The notes beneath the pieces were generated by a model. That model was not told where the DNA came from, did no database searches, and saw nothing but the letters and a program-made list of their open reading frames with translations. The translations under genes and the position numbers were made by a program. Below, piece by piece: positions 23,686-34,400 of a stretch of DNA of 64,000 nucleotides (positions are counted from its first letter, which is position 1; the number at the start of each line of letters is the position of its first letter). Origin of the DNA: Acidobacteriota bacterium (GTDB lineage Bacteria > Acidobacteriota > Terriglobia > Terriglobales > Acidobacteriaceae); the NCBI GenBank assembly GCA_013289685.1, contig JABCZL010000002.1:483202-547201 (forward strand), in the 5' to 3' direction.

Positions 23686-24288
23686 TCAGGATTTGTCGGC
23701 CTTTTCGGCTCGCTGCATCTTGAGCAGATCGCGCAGCTTCATCCGTGCCTTGTGCAGCTGCGACTTGCTGTTGCCGATCGAGCAACCCACGATCGTCGCG
23801 ATCTCATTATGTTCGTAACCTTCGACGTCGTGAAGAACAAAAATCGTACGGTAGCCGGGAGGGAGATCGTCCACTGCCTTCTGCAATTGCAGCCGGTCGA
23901 TGGATCCGGCCAACGCCAAATCTTCGGCCCCGAAATCCTTCTTCGGAGTATCTTCTTCGCCCTGCGTGGTCTCTTCCAGAGACACGACCGGGAGACTCTT
24001 TTTTCGCAGCTGCATCAGCACCACGTTCACTGACAACCGGTGCAGCCAGGTGGAAAACGCCGATTCGCCGCGAAACGTTCCAATCTTGCGATAGAGCTGC
24101 AGGAACGCTTCCTGAGTCAGATCCTCGGCTTCAGCCGTGTTCGCAGTCATGCGCAGACAGAGCGAGTACACCCTGCGCCGGTGCTTGTCGTAGAGAGCCT
24201 GGAACGCCTGGGCGTCCCCTTGCTTGGCTCGCTCGATGAGCTCGGCTTCGTTCGAGTCGTTGCCTGACTTCTGTGCTGGGTCGGTCAA
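23686..24288 (-). CDS. ECF RNA polymerase sigma factor (RpoE-like)
   Basis: 200 residues. Region 2 is [49 protein letters not shown] followed by [20 protein letters not shown]. Region 4 is [17 protein letters not shown] ([20 protein letters not shown]) with the helix-turn-helix [23 protein letters not shown]. There is no region 1 or 3, as in ECF group factors. The TTG start (24288) is supported by AAAAGG five bases upstream. It likely autoregulates the following anti-sigma and DUF4097-like genes. The 270 bases upstream contain no gene; I could not define the promoter. Confidence 0.9.
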   Translation of the reverse strand: MTDPAQKSGNDSNEAELIERAKQGDAQAFQALYDKHRRRVYSLCLRMTANTAEAEDLTQEAFLQLYRKIGTFRGESAFSTWLHRLSVNVVLMQLRKKSLPVVSLEETTQGEEDTPKKDFGAEDLALAGSIDRLQLQKAVDDLPPGYRTIFVLHDVEGYEHNEIATIVGCSIGNSKSQLHKARMKLRDLLKMQRAEKADKS

Positions 24289-24558
24289 GTTGCCTTTTCC
24301 GGCCGCACCTTCTGAGATGCGGGCTAACTAGCTTTGCGTTGTATGGCTTGCGGGCGATTGCGGTGGCACGAAAGTAATAGCCATATTCAGAATATCAGAG
24401 GCATTCTACCGATCTTGGGATTCTCGATTGAGATGCGTTCCCACTGGAAATCCTTTGCCTGCCCGAGGTTGAGTGAGCCAGCGTAACGGTTATAAACCCG
24501 ATCCCGAATTTAGAGTCGCAATCTTCGGAAATTGGTACATTTGCGTTCCCTTGGCGCG

Positions 24559-25902
24559 TCACTTTTTTGCCGTGGTAATTGTCTCCAGGTTGTGTCCGTG
24601 CGGGCCGGTCTCGCGGATGCGAAGTAGAATCGCCAGGGCCATTCCGACAAATCCCAGGATCGAGAAAATCCACATGCCCAAGGCATAGCCACCAGGGTTG
24701 CCGATGCCGGCATGCGAGTAATCGTTCGCTTTTCCGATCAGAAGGTTGAGCAGAAAAAAGCCAATCTGCTGGATTAGGGTCATCAAAGCATACGCCGTGC
24801 CCAGCCGTGACTGGTCGACGATGTAGGCGACGGAGGGCCACATCACGGCGGGAATCAGCGAGAAGACAATCCCCATCATCGATACCGGAAGATACAGGGA
24901 AGTTGGAGAGTACGCCATCATCAGGTACACAGGCATGAGCAGGAGCGAGCCGAACATCATGAACCATGCGCGCTTGCCAACTCGGTCGACCAGCAGTCCG
25001 AACAGGGGCGTGGCGATCATCGCGGTGAAGGGAAGCAGGCTGTTGAGGCTGCCCGCCTGTTTCAGGGCAATCACCTTGACTGCTTCGGATGCTGCTAAAC
25101 CACCGTGGGCGGCGAGGATCTTGTTTGTGAATAAATCGATGGCAAAGGTTCGAAAGGGAAAGATGGCGGAGTAGAAAGTGAAGCACAGGCCAACCACCAG
25201 CCAATAGGACAAGTCAAAGCGGAAGATGCCTTTGAATTCCAGCCTGTCAGTTTCCCCTGCCTTGCCCAGTTCGTACTGTTTTTCCGCGCGGCTTTCTAAC
25301 ATCCAGTAGACGGTTGAGCACACGATGGCGAGCAGGGCTGCACCAACGGCAATCAGCAGCGGACGCTGCCAACTGGGTTCCCCGGTTGGGCCCTGGGGGA
25401 AGAACGCTCGGCTCGCCCATGTGGGGGAGTTGTCGGCGGCCACGGAAGCAAGCCGCGCAATGGTCAGGTTGATTCCGAAGGCGAAGCTGAGTTCCTTGCC
25501 TTTGAACCACTTCGCCAGGGCGGTGGTGATGGCCACGATCATAGACTCCCCGCCCAGGCCAAGCACCGTGCGCCCAACAATCATGATCGGGACGCTTCCC
25601 TTGGACGCGGTGATGGCCGCCCCGAGCAGGCAAACCACGGCGAACGCCAGGATCGCCTTCTTGGTGCCGATGCGGTCGATAATGATGCCGCCGACCAGTA
25701 ACGTTAGGACGGCGGCCACGCTGTAGCTCGCATTGAGCCATCCGAACTGGGTGGCAGAGAATCCGAGACGGTCAATGAAAATCCGCTCCAGGGCGTTGAT
25801 GCTGTCGTAGATGTAGTAATTCCCCGCCATGGCCACGCTGATGATGATCAGAACCGCCCAGCGGTAGGACACGGGAGGCTGCGGACGCGCGGCTTCAGGC
25901 AT
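24559..25902 (-). CDS. Major facilitator superfamily transporter
   Basis: 447 residues with twelve predicted membrane helices in two halves. Each half has the MFS loop 2-3 signature in weakened form: GGIIIDRIGTKKAI near residue 72 and GLLVDRVGKRAW in the second half. A long central cytoplasmic loop (about 195-225) is typical. The overall pattern (YRWAVLIIISVAMAGNYYIYDSI...) resembles the MFSD1-like, sugar-phosphate or nitrate subset of MFS. The substrate is not evident. ATG 25902 has GGAAGAG upstream. It is transcribed alone; the 3' side has a 270-base gap to the sigma gene. Confidence 0.86.
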   Translation of the reverse strand: MPEAARPQPPVSYRWAVLIIISVAMAGNYYIYDSINALERIFIDRLGFSATQFGWLNASYSVAAVLTLLVGGIIIDRIGTKKAILAFAVVCLLGAAITASKGSVPIMIVGRTVLGLGGESMIVAITTALAKWFKGKELSFAFGINLTIARLASVAADNSPTWASRAFFPQGPTGEPSWQRPLLIAVGAALLAIVCSTVYWMLESRAEKQYELGKAGETDRLEFKGIFRFDLSYWLVVGLCFTFYSAIFPFRTFAIDLFTNKILAAHGGLAASEAVKVIALKQAGSLNSLLPFTAMIATPLFGLLVDRVGKRAWFMMFGSLLLMPVYLMMAYSPTSLYLPVSMMGIVFSLIPAVMWPSVAYIVDQSRLGTAYALMTLIQQIGFFLLNLLIGKANDYSHAGIGNPGGYALGMWIFSILGFVGMALAILLRIRETGPHGHNLETITTAKK

Positions 25903-25989
25903 TCGGGTTCTCTTCCGGTGAGGCGGGGGTGTGAGGATGCATGAGCAGAAAAGAGTAGCAGAGAGCAGGTGCTCGACACCAACCGCGAC

Positions 25990-26135
25990 TTGTCATGCTG
26001 AGCGCGGCGAGAGAAGAGCGAAGCGATTCTCTCGCGGAGTCGAAGCATCCCTACTCAATTTTGAGTTCCGATAGGGATGCTTCGACTGCGCAGCGAGGAT
26101 CGCTGCGCTCCCCTCGCCGCTCCGCTCAGCATGAC
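25990..26135. repeat. Dispersed repeat with TGTCATGCTGAGC ends, copy 2
   Basis: TGTCATGCTGAGCGCGGCGAG at the left and its inverse CTCGCCGC...GCTCAGCATGACA at the right enclose a second inverted pair, GCATCCCTA...TAGGGATGC. The entire gap between the MFS gene and the adenylyltransferase is this 146-base structure. It belongs with 9979-10073 and 47973-48130. Confidence 0.65.
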
Positions 26136-26141
26136 AGAATC

Positions 26142-27335
26142 TCAGCTCCCTACGTACCGCGCATACAAACTCCGCGCCACTGCCGTGTCGGTGGTGCCTT
26201 TGATGATGGCGCGGCCGTCGGGGAACAGCGTCATCTCGTAGGGATCGTGCCAGAATTTCAGGACGAAATCGTTGTGGCGAACTACCCCGTGAGGCTGGAG
26301 CCGGCGATCCATCTCGACGAAGTCGATGGGCCGTTGGCGCTCATGGATTTGCACGGAATTCCTGCCACACAGCGTGATGTGCGGACGGCCTTCGCCGGCG
26401 AGATGAATGAAATCCCGCTTCCCGCAGGCGCGGCAACCTGGGCGAGGTTTCGCGGCGGAGATTTCCGCATGCTCGTTGGTCCACACATCAAACGAAAGCA
26501 GAGTGCGCCGCAGTGTCGTTGTTTCGGAGTGCCTTTGGGTGGCGCCGCGCTTCAGCGCTGCGATCGCAGAGGGTCCTTCAACCTGGGCTTTAGCCCCTGA
26601 AGGCGCTTCGACAATCATCTTCAGCGCCTCGGTCGCGGCGATCGACGCCACCAGATTCACCGCCGAGTTAAGAATGCCGGAAGTTTCGCAGGTCTCGACC
26701 AGGCCACGGGGCGAGTCGGGAAAAATGCAGGCCAGACAGGCCGTTTGCCCCGGCAGGATGTTCAAGGTGACTGCGTAGCTTCCGACTGCAGCGGAATAGA
26801 TCCATGGCAGAGAACGGTCTACGGCATAGTCGTTGATCAGGTAGCGAGTTTCAAAATTGTCTGTGCCATCCAGGATCAGCGACATTCCTTCAAGCAGAGC
26901 TTCAATGTTTGCCGGGACCAGATCTTCAACTCTTGGTTCAATCACAATATGGGAATTGAAGGCCGCGATTTTACGTGCGGCGGCAATGGCCTTCGGCAAG
27001 GATTCCGCGGCGTCCTTCTCATCGAAGAGCGACTGGCGCTGCAGATTGCTCGGCTCAACGTAGTCGCGGTCGATGATGCGGAGCGTGCCCACGCCCGCGC
27101 GGGCCAGCAGCCCGGCCAGGGCGGACCCGGTGGCGCCGCATCCGACGATGGCCACACGCGCCGTCGCCAGCTTGCGCTGGCCTTCCGCACCGATGCCGCG
27201 GAACAGGATCTGCCTCGAATATCGTTCGTCGCGAGCATTGTCGGGAGCATTGGCGGAGGAATCATTTACCGGGGAATCCGCCTGCGAATTCCCAGCGCGT
27301 TCATGAGGTGGAGGTTGCTGTCCCAAAGAGATCAC
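26142..27335 (-). CDS. E1-like adenylyltransferase (ThiF/MoeB/HesA family)
   Basis: ATP-dependent activator of a ubiquitin-like sulfur carrier. The N-terminal 36 residues are low complexity. The ThiF domain begins ERYSRQILFRGIGAEGQ. The nucleotide loop is GCGATG (65-70), with R/Q at the SNLQRQSLFDE site and catalytic Cys in ETCETSGIL. Two Zn pairs, CLAC and CRAC, are present. A C-terminal extension follows (~110 residues, including FVEMDRRLQPHGVVRHNDFVLKFW), with a MoaD-like or permease-like look that I do not recognise. About 22 residues between EA and TQRH are encoded by an intergenic-type repeat inserted in frame. GTG 27335 start. No partner carrier gene is nearby. Confidence 0.83.
   Translation of the reverse strand: MISLGQQPPPHERAGNSQADSPVNDSSANAPDNARDERYSRQILFRGIGAEGQRKLATARVAIVGCGATGSALAGLLARAGVGTLRIIDRDYVEPSNLQRQSLFDEKDAAESLPKAIAAARKIAAFNSHIVIEPRVEDLVPANIEALLEGMSLILDGTDNFETRYLINDYAVDRSLPWIYSAAVGSYAVTLNILPGQTACLACIFPDSPRGLVETCETSGILNSAVNLVASIAATEALKMIVEAPSGAKAQVEGPSAIAALKRGATQRHSETTTLRRTLLSFDVWTNEHAEISAAKPRPGCRACGKRDFIHLAGEGRPHITLCGRNSVQIHERQRPIDFVEMDRRLQPHGVVRHNDFVLKFWHDPYEMTLFPDGRAIIKGTTDTAVARSLYARYVGS
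26535..26606. repeat. Dispersed repeat inserted in frame inside the adenylyltransferase gene
   Basis: The stretch contains GGCGCCGCGCTTCAGCGC and CCTTCAACCTGGGCTTTAGCCC then CTGAAGG. These are the same palindromic modules as the MITE-like element at 8967-9127. The reading frame stays open through it and encodes about 22 extra residues at the edge between the ThiF core and the C-terminal part. Relatives of the enzyme should show a gap here. Confidence 0.5.
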
Positions 27336-27443
27336 CAGTTGCGGGCTGCAAAACCTTTATTATAAGTGGCAGGCTTGCCAGCCGGACTGACCATGCCAGG
27401 CTCGGCCAGAAAGCGCGAGCCCGAACAACTCGTACAACAACAA

Positions 27444-27478
27444 CCGGGTGCATTTCCATAGAAGTCACTAGCACCCGG
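27444..27478 (+). promoter_or_regulatory. Leader hairpin upstream of the tamA-like gene
   Basis: CCGGGTGC (27444-27451) pairs with GCACCCGG (27471-27478) around a 19-base loop. It ends five bases before the AAGGA ribosome site (27483-27487) of the TTG start at 27495. It could control ribosome access in this outer-membrane-assembly operon. Confidence 0.4.
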
Positions 27479-27494
27479 ACCCAAGGACACCTGT

Positions 27495-30400
27495 TTGCTG
27501 AAACGGTACGCCACACTTCTGAGTGCGATGATCCTGCTGTGGTCGGCGGTCGTCGCGTCGGGCATTGTGTCGGTGGCCGCAGCGCAGGCAGGCGCAGCCG
27601 AGCAGAATTCAGCGAACCCAGCCCCGGCGAACCCAGCCCCAGCGAACCCGCAGTCCAGTCCTTCCGAAGCGAAGCCGGGATCCACAGTTCAGCAGGAGAT
27701 CCATCAGCAGGAGGCCCATCCGCCTGAGATCCAGCCGCCGTCCCCGTCGGTGACCTCCGCGTACGAAGGGAAGCTCGTCCAATCGATTCAGATTCCCGGC
27801 ATCGCCGAACGGGATCGCGCGCATATCATCGAGCTGCTGCCGCAGAAAACGGGGGAGCCTCTGGATCGCGGGCACGTCCGTGACAGCATCCGCGCCCTGT
27901 ACGCCACTGGCCGCTTCGCCGACATCCAGGCGGAGGTTGTGCCGTCGGGCGACGGCGTTGCGCTCGCCTTCATTACCTCGGCTAATTTTTTTGTGGGAGC
28001 GGTCAACGTGGAGGGCGCTCCCACCCGTCCTACGTCGAACCAGATTGTGAACGCGTCGAAGTTTCAATTGGGAGAGCGTTACACGCAAGAGAAACTGGAG
28101 CGCGCGCTCGAAAACATCCGGCAGTTGATGCAGGAGGGCGGTTACTACCGGGCTCGAGTCACGGCCGAGAGCATTTCGAATGCGGCCACGCAGCAGCTGG
28201 ACATTCTTTTTCATATCACCCGTGGGGAACAGGCGAAGGTGGGCGAGGTGAAAGTCACGGGCACGTCCGGCCTCTCATCCATTGAAGTGCAGCAGATCGC
28301 CCACATGGATCGCGGCAAGCGCATTACCGCCGCTCTGGTCAGCGGTTCGCTGCAAAGGCTGCGCAAGCGGTTCCAAAAGCAAAGTCGCGCCCTGGCCCAG
28401 GTCTCCATCGCCGAACAGCCCTACCATCCAGAGACAAACTCCGTGGATTTCACTTTCCAGATCGATCCTGGCCCGGTGGTAGTCATCTTTGCCCGCGGTT
28501 TCCACATCAGCCGCGGCGTCTTGAAGAAGGAAGTTCCGGTCTACGAAGAGAACGCCGTGGATGACGATCTGCTGAACGAGGGGAAGAGGAACCTGCTCGA
28601 CTATATGCAGACCCGCGGACATTTCGACGCCAAGGTCGACATTCAAAAGGAAACCGACGCCCAGACCTTGCGCGTGATCTACCAGATCGATCCCGGGCCC
28701 CTGCACAAGCTGGTACTGATCGAGATCACCGGCAACAAAGACTTTCTGGATACGGCGAAGCTGCGATCGTACCTGCAGATCGAGCGGTCCAGCCGCCTGT
28801 TGAGCCACGGGCGGTACAGTGAAACCCTGCTGAAGAGCGACGTCGCAACTCTAGAGAGCCTCTACCGCGCCAGCGGTTTTCGCGACGTCAAGATCCAGAC
28901 CAAAGTGGACGACGACTACCACGGGCAAAATAAGCTGGCGGTTCACATTCACATTGAAGAAGGCGTTCGGACACGCATTGGTGAGCTACACATTCTGGGG
29001 AATCAGAAGGTCGCGACCAGCGAACTCCCCGAACTCAGCACCCAGCCCGGCCAGCCCTATTCCGAACAGGATCTGGCCAATGACCGGGAGCGGATCCTCA
29101 GCTATTACTTCGATCACGGATTCCCCAACGCCACGCTGGAGATCACCACCAAGGCGTCCGCCACTCCACCCAATCATGAAGACGTGACCTACACCATCCA
29201 GGAAGGGGAGCGTTTCACGGTAAGCCAGGTCATGGTGGCTGGAACCGAACATACCCGCGACTATGTCGTACAACGGGAATTGCAGGTTCGCGAGAAAGAA
29301 CCGCTAAGCCAGCAGGATCTTCTCAATACTCAGACCCGGCTCTACGATCTGGGCATCTTCAGCCAGGTGGACACGGCAGTGCAGAATCCCGAGGGAACCG
29401 ATCCCCAGAAAAATGTTCTGGTGCAGGTGCAGGAGGCCAAACGCTACACCTTCACTTATGGACTGGGATTCGAATTCCAGACCGGGCAGCCCGCGGGAGC
29501 GAGCGCCGGAGTAAGCCCGAGGGTAGGGTTCGACGTGACCCGGCTCAATTTGTTCGGGAGGAATGAGACGGTGACGTTCCAGTCTCACGTCGGCAGGCTG
29601 CAACAGCGGGGATTGATCAGCTATCAGATTCCCAAGCTGTTCGACAGCAACAAGTGGAAGGTGATCTACACCATTTTCTATGACAACAGTCTGGACGTAT
29701 CCACGTTCACATCTCAGAGGCTGGAAGGGAAGATCGACCTGCGGCAACAAATCGGAAACTCCGGCATCGAGCCCGGGACCCGGCCGGGGCCCAATTCGAT
29801 TACCTATCGCTGGGATTTCCGTCGCGTAAAGGCCACCAACTTCGCGACAGCGTTTGATCCCGGCGAAATTACGATTCTTTCTCTGCCCGCCCGTGTGGGC
29901 GGACCCGGCTTTACCTTTATCCACGACAAGCGGGACAATCCGCTGGAAAGCACCAAGGGAAACTATTTCACGCTGGACGCGTTTGTATCTTCCTCCTACT
30001 TCGGCTCGCAAGCCGATTTCGGCCGCGCGTTGGCGCAGTATTCCACCTATTATGCTTTTGGGGGAAAGGGCAAGGCCGGACATCAGTGGGTGTTTGCCCG
30101 CTCGACCAGCATCGGTCTGCAACAGCCCTTTGGAGGCACCAAGGTTTTGCCTCCGGGGTCATGCCCCCTGAACGCCGCGGGAGAGCCGACCTGCACCGAC
30201 ATTACGACCATTCCCTTGCCCGAACAATTCTTTGCTGGGGGCGGAAACTCTCATCGCGGATTCGGGTTGAATCAGGCAGGACCTCGCGATCCCGGCTCTG
30301 GTTCTCCGGTCGGCGGTACGGCGCTGTTTGTCAACAACTTCGAACTGCGCCTTCCTCCTCTAACGCTGCCCTATCTTGGAGAGGGATTCGGACTCGCCAT

Positions 30401-30749
30401 CTTCCACGATATGGGTAACGTCTTCACGGCGCCGCACGATATGCTGAAGGGACTGCTGCGCTGGCACCAGCCGTCTACCCAGGCGTGCTTGGCCAGTGGT
30501 ACAACGACCTCTCAGGACTGTACCGAGTTCAGCAACTCCGGGTATGATTACACTTCGCACGCCCTTGGAGTGGGCGTACGATACAAGACTCCGATCGGGC
30601 CCTTGCGATTTGACTTCGGATACAATCTGAATCCGACCAAATATTTTCAGACGTACACGAATAACAGTACCAATCCACCGACGATTGTGCTGGAGACGCA
30701 GCGCCTTCGTCATTTCAACGTATTTTTCAGCATAGGCCAGCCATTCTGA
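27495..30749 (+). CDS. Outer-membrane Omp85-family protein (TamA/BamA-like) with multiple POTRA domains
   Basis: 1084 residues. A signal peptide (residues 1-30) precedes a Pro/Ala/Gln linker. Five or more POTRA-like repeats (about 85-665) follow, each ending in a phrase like [VI]-x-[VI]-x-[VI]-[EQ]-G. The C-terminal half is a 16-strand-type barrel ending in F (FFSIGQPF), with the FDVTRLNLFGRNETV and PLRFDFGYNLNPTK motifs. It should insert or export outer-membrane proteins. TTG start with AAGGA eight bases upstream. It overlaps the next gene by one base, and the following TamB-like gene makes a Tam (translocation and assembly) operon more likely than the Bam core. This protein has more POTRA repeats than TamA's three. 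Confidence 0.88.
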   Translation: MLKRYATLLSAMILLWSAVVASGIVSVAAAQAGAAEQNSANPAPANPAPANPQSSPSEAKPGSTVQQEIHQQEAHPPEIQPPSPSVTSAYEGKLVQSIQIPGIAERDRAHIIELLPQKTGEPLDRGHVRDSIRALYATGRFADIQAEVVPSGDGVALAFITSANFFVGAVNVEGAPTRPTSNQIVNASKFQLGERYTQEKLERALENIRQLMQEGGYYRARVTAESISNAATQQLDILFHITRGEQAKVGEVKVTGTSGLSSIEVQQIAHMDRGKRITAALVSGSLQRLRKRFQKQSRALAQVSIAEQPYHPETNSVDFTFQIDPGPVVVIFARGFHISRGVLKKEVPVYEENAVDDDLLNEGKRNLLDYMQTRGHFDAKVDIQKETDAQTLRVIYQIDPGPLHKLVLIEITGNKDFLDTAKLRSYLQIERSSRLLSHGRYSETLLKSDVATLESLYRASGFRDVKIQTKVDDDYHGQNKLAVHIHIEEGVRTRIGELHILGNQKVATSELPELSTQPGQPYSEQDLANDRERILSYYFDHGFPNATLEITTKASATPPNHEDVTYTIQEGERFTVSQVMVAGTEHTRDYVVQRELQVREKEPLSQQDLLNTQTRLYDLGIFSQVDTAVQNPEGTDPQKNVLVQVQEAKRYTFTYGLGFEFQTGQPAGASAGVSPRVGFDVTRLNLFGRNETVTFQSHVGRLQQRGLISYQIPKLFDSNKWKVIYTIFYDNSLDVSTFTSQRLEGKIDLRQQIGNSGIEPGTRPGPNSITYRWDFRRVKATNFATAFDPGEITILSLPARVGGPGFTFIHDKRDNPLESTKGNYFTLDAFVSSSYFGSQADFGRALAQYSTYYAFGGKGKAGHQWVFARSTSIGLQQPFGGTKVLPPGSCPLNAAGEPTCTDITTIPLPEQFFAGGGNSHRGFGLNQAGPRDPGSGSPVGGTALFVNNFELRLPPLTLPYLGEGFGLAIFHDMGNVFTAPHDMLKGLLRWHQPSTQACLASGTTTSQDCTEFSNSGYDYTSHALGVGVRYKTPIGPLRFDFGYNLNPTKYFQTYTNNSTNPPTIVLETQRLRHFNVFFSIGQPF

Positions 30750-31462
30750 TGGATAGAGTTCGCTTAAGAACGAAAACGGCATTGATCGCTCTCACGTTGC
30801 TGATGAGTGCGCTCATTCTTCCGGCAGCCTGCGCCGGAGAGGTGATCGACCGCATCATTGCCAAGGTCAACGGTCACATCATTCTGCAAAGCGATTGGGA
30901 CGAAGCGCTCTGTTACGAAGCCCTGCTCAACGGCCGCGCGCTCAGCCAGTTCACTGACGATGATCGGCGCGCCGTCCTCGACCGCCTGATTGACCAGGAA
31001 TTGCTCGGCGAGCAGATGAAATCTGCTTTGTTCGAGCAAGCGTCGGAGTCTGAAGCAGCGGCTCGAGTTGCCGACTCGCGGAAGCACTATCCGGAAGCGG
31101 CGACCGATCAGGGTTGGCAAGCGGTGCTGGCCAGGTTCGCACTGTCGGAAAAAGATCTGGTGGCGCATGTGCGGCAGCAGATCGATCTCATGCGCCTGGT
31201 GGACGCTCGCCTGCGCCCTGCGGTGCAGATTGACTCCAAGACCATCGAAGCCTATTACCGGGAGAAGTTCGTTCCGCAGTTGAAGCAGCCCGTTGCAGGC
31301 GAGGCTCCGTCGGCCGAGGTTGCCGCCAAGATCCGCGAGTTGCTCACCCAGGAAAAAGTCAACGAGCTGATGATTTCCTGGCTCCAGTCCCTGCGCTCAG
31401 AGAGCAAAGTCACCGTCCCGGGCACGACCGGGTCCACCGGGGAGGGAGTACAGACGCGGTGA
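30749..31462 (+). CDS. SurA-like periplasmic chaperone lacking a recognisable PPIase domain
   Basis: 237 residues. A signal peptide (to about residue 29, PAACAG) is followed by a SurA N-domain: EVIDRIIAKVNGHIILQSDWDEAL, DRLIDQELL, and later helices. It continues with TIEAYYREKFVPQL and a helical tail, but has no parvulin block; the whole protein is about half of SurA. It probably chaperones barrel proteins for the neighbouring assembly system. Its ATG overlaps the preceding stop (TGATG type), and its stop overlaps the TamB start (GTGA), so the three genes are a translationally coupled unit. Confidence 0.8.
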   Translation: MDRVRLRTKTALIALTLLMSALILPAACAGEVIDRIIAKVNGHIILQSDWDEALCYEALLNGRALSQFTDDDRRAVLDRLIDQELLGEQMKSALFEQASESEAAARVADSRKHYPEAATDQGWQAVLARFALSEKDLVAHVRQQIDLMRLVDARLRPAVQIDSKTIEAYYREKFVPQLKQPVAGEAPSAEVAAKIRELLTQEKVNELMISWLQSLRSESKVTVPGTTGSTGEGVQTR

Positions 31463-34400
31463 CCGAGCTCCCCGCCAGACCTCGACGCTGGTGGAAATAT
31501 CTGCTGATCGCCAGCGGCGTCGGCGTCTTCGCCCTGTTGGCCGCGCTCTGGTACATCACTACCGACTCCTTTCAGAGGTACGTGCGCCGGCGGGTGGTCG
31601 CCGAAGTGGAGCGCATCACCGGAGGGCGCGCCGAAGTTGGCACCTTCCACATTGTCCCGTTCCACATGCAGGTCGAAGTGCGCAACATTACTGTGCATGG
31701 CAAGGAATCGCCGTCCGATGTTCCCCTGGCCCATGCCGACAGCCTGGTCGCGCAGGTCAAGGTCATCTCGTTTCTGCGCACCGAGTTCGGCTTCCACGCG
31801 CTCACTCTTGATCATCCGGTGCTGCACATTACCATTGGGCCGGACGGCTCCACGAATGTTCCTGCCCCCCAGGTCGCGCAAAAACCTTCGGAGAGTCTTC
31901 CCATCGAGCAATTGTTTGCACTCTCCATTGATCACCTGACTCTGCGCAACGGCGAACTGTTGTGGGGCGATCAACAAATCCCCCTGGACTTCGCAGTTCG
32001 CGACGCCGGCCTGGTGATGGATTACTCGTTTCTGCGCGGGCGCTACGAGAGCCATCTCACGCTCGGCAAAGTCGATAGTGCCTTCGAAGACTTCCGTCCA
32101 TTCGCCTGGAGCACCACCGTCGACTTCAGCCTGGGGACGACCTTCGCCGACATCAAAGCGTTGAAGTGGAGTTCCGGACGTTCGTCACTGGAGGCGCGGG
32201 GACGTATCAGCGATTTCCGCAATCCCCGCCTCGACGCGGACTATGACGCGCACATCGATCTGGCGGAGGCAGCCGCGATCGCCCGCCGGCATGACCTGCG
32301 CGACGGGACCGCCGAGTTCAAAGGCAGCGGCCATTGGTTGCTTAACGAGTTCTCGGCCTCGGGCGCTCTCACGCTGCGCGACCTGGGCTGGCAGGACGAC
32401 CAGTTTGCGCTCAAGAAGGCCAGCGCGACTGTGGACTACTCGATCACCGATGAGCAGATCAAGCTGTCGAAGTTGCAGGGCAAGTTGCTGGGCGGGACTT
32501 TCTCTGGCGACGCCCAGGTCGATAACTGGCTGCACAGCATTCCGCCGACCCCGCCGAGCAAGGTGAAAAAGGGCACAGAAAACTTTGCTGTGATGACCGC
32601 GGCCCGGCCCGCGGCGAAAAATGGCAAGAAAGTGAAGCTGCCGGGGGTGCAAAGCGGTGTGGTGCACCTTCGTCTGCGAGATGTTTCCGCGGGGGAGGTT
32701 GCCTCGGCCCTGGATGTGCCCGCGCACCCGTTGGGCCGGTTTCATCCGACAGGATTGGCCACAGGCACCGTGGACGCGGCATGGAAGGGCTCGTATAAGG
32801 ACGCCGAAGTCGGCTTTGCCCTCGACGTGGCTCCGCCGGCCCATCTGTCAGCGGGAGAACTCCCGGTGACCGCTCGTTTGCAGGGGAAGTATCGCGGCAG
32901 CAGCGACGCTCTCGAACTTACGCAGTTCAACGTATCGACGCCCGCCTCGCGCATTCAGGCTTCCGGAATCCTGGCAGCTTCTTCGACGCTGCACGTTTCC
33001 ATATCGACTGCGAGCCTGGACGAATGGCGCCCGCTGCTTACCGCACTGGGCGGGCCCGCCAACCTGCCGTTCCGCGTGGACGGCTCTGCCACTTTCAACG
33101 GGGTGGCCAGCGGAACCTTTTCATCGCCCGCCCTCGCCGGAAACCTGGTTGCGGAGGACTTCGAATTTACCATGCCTGCAACTTCCCGCACCGCCCAGCA
33201 ACCGGTGCATTGGGATTCCCTGGCGGCCAGTATTCAATTGTCTTCGCATGAACTTGCTTTCCGGGGAGGAACTTTGCGCCGCGGAGACACCAGCGCCGAT
33301 TTCGAGGTCAGCGCCGAGCTGCAAAATGGCCAATTCACTGACAGCAGTCCTTATACGGCGAGCGTGAACCTGCACCATGTGGACGTCGCGTCAACCGCAG
33401 CCCTGGCCGGCTTCGACTATCCCGTTTCTGGGACGGCGGACGTATCGCTCCAGATCGCCGGAACGCGGTCCCATCCCCAGGCCCAGGGACACATTCATGC
33501 TGCGCATGCCTCGGCCTTCGGCGAGCCGATCGAGACTTTCGACGCCGACCTGCACATCGCCGGGAACGAGACGGCTCTCAACAATATTCAACTCACCCAT
33601 GGCGACGCCGACGTTTCCGGTACTGCCGCTTACACGCCGGAGACCCGCGGTTTCCGGCTCGACCTGCGCGGGGAAAATTTCGACCTGTCGCGGGTTCCCC
33701 AGATTCATCTGGATCCCTTACCCGTCGAGGGCAACGCCGACTTTACGCTGCAGGGCTCGGGCACGCTCGATGCTCCGGTCATCAGCGCCGCCGTTCACGT
33801 GAGCAACCTCACGTTCGACCGCGAACTTTCCGGTGGCATGTATCTCGAAGCGACGACCAAAGACGGCGAACTGCGCCTCACGGGCCACTCCGACTTCCCC
33901 CATGGCAACCTGGCCATCGAGGGCAGTGTCGGAATGCACGGCGACTATCCCGCGAACATTACGGCGCGAACGGATCATCTCGATCTCGATCCCCTCTGGC
34001 GCGCCTATCTGCCTGGCCAGCTTACGGGGCACTCTGCGGTCAGCGGCACGCTCACCATGCAGGGACCGTTGCGTTATCCGCAAAAATGGACGATGCTGGG
34101 AACCGCGACCGACCTGGCCCTCGAATTCGAGTACGCCAAAATGCACAATCAGGGCCCGGTCCGGTTCACCTACGCGGACGAGACAGCTCACATCGAACCG
34201 GCGCATTTGGTGGGAGAAGGGACCGACGTCGTCGGACACGGCGACATTCATTGGGCAGGCGATCAGGAACTCGATATCGCGGCGGACGGCCAAGTTGATC
34301 TCAAGATGCTCGGCGGCTTGGTTCCGAATCTCACAGGGTCCGGCCTGGCTACGGTTCATATGACACTGGGAGGCACGATCAGTCAGCCGTTCCCGCAAGG

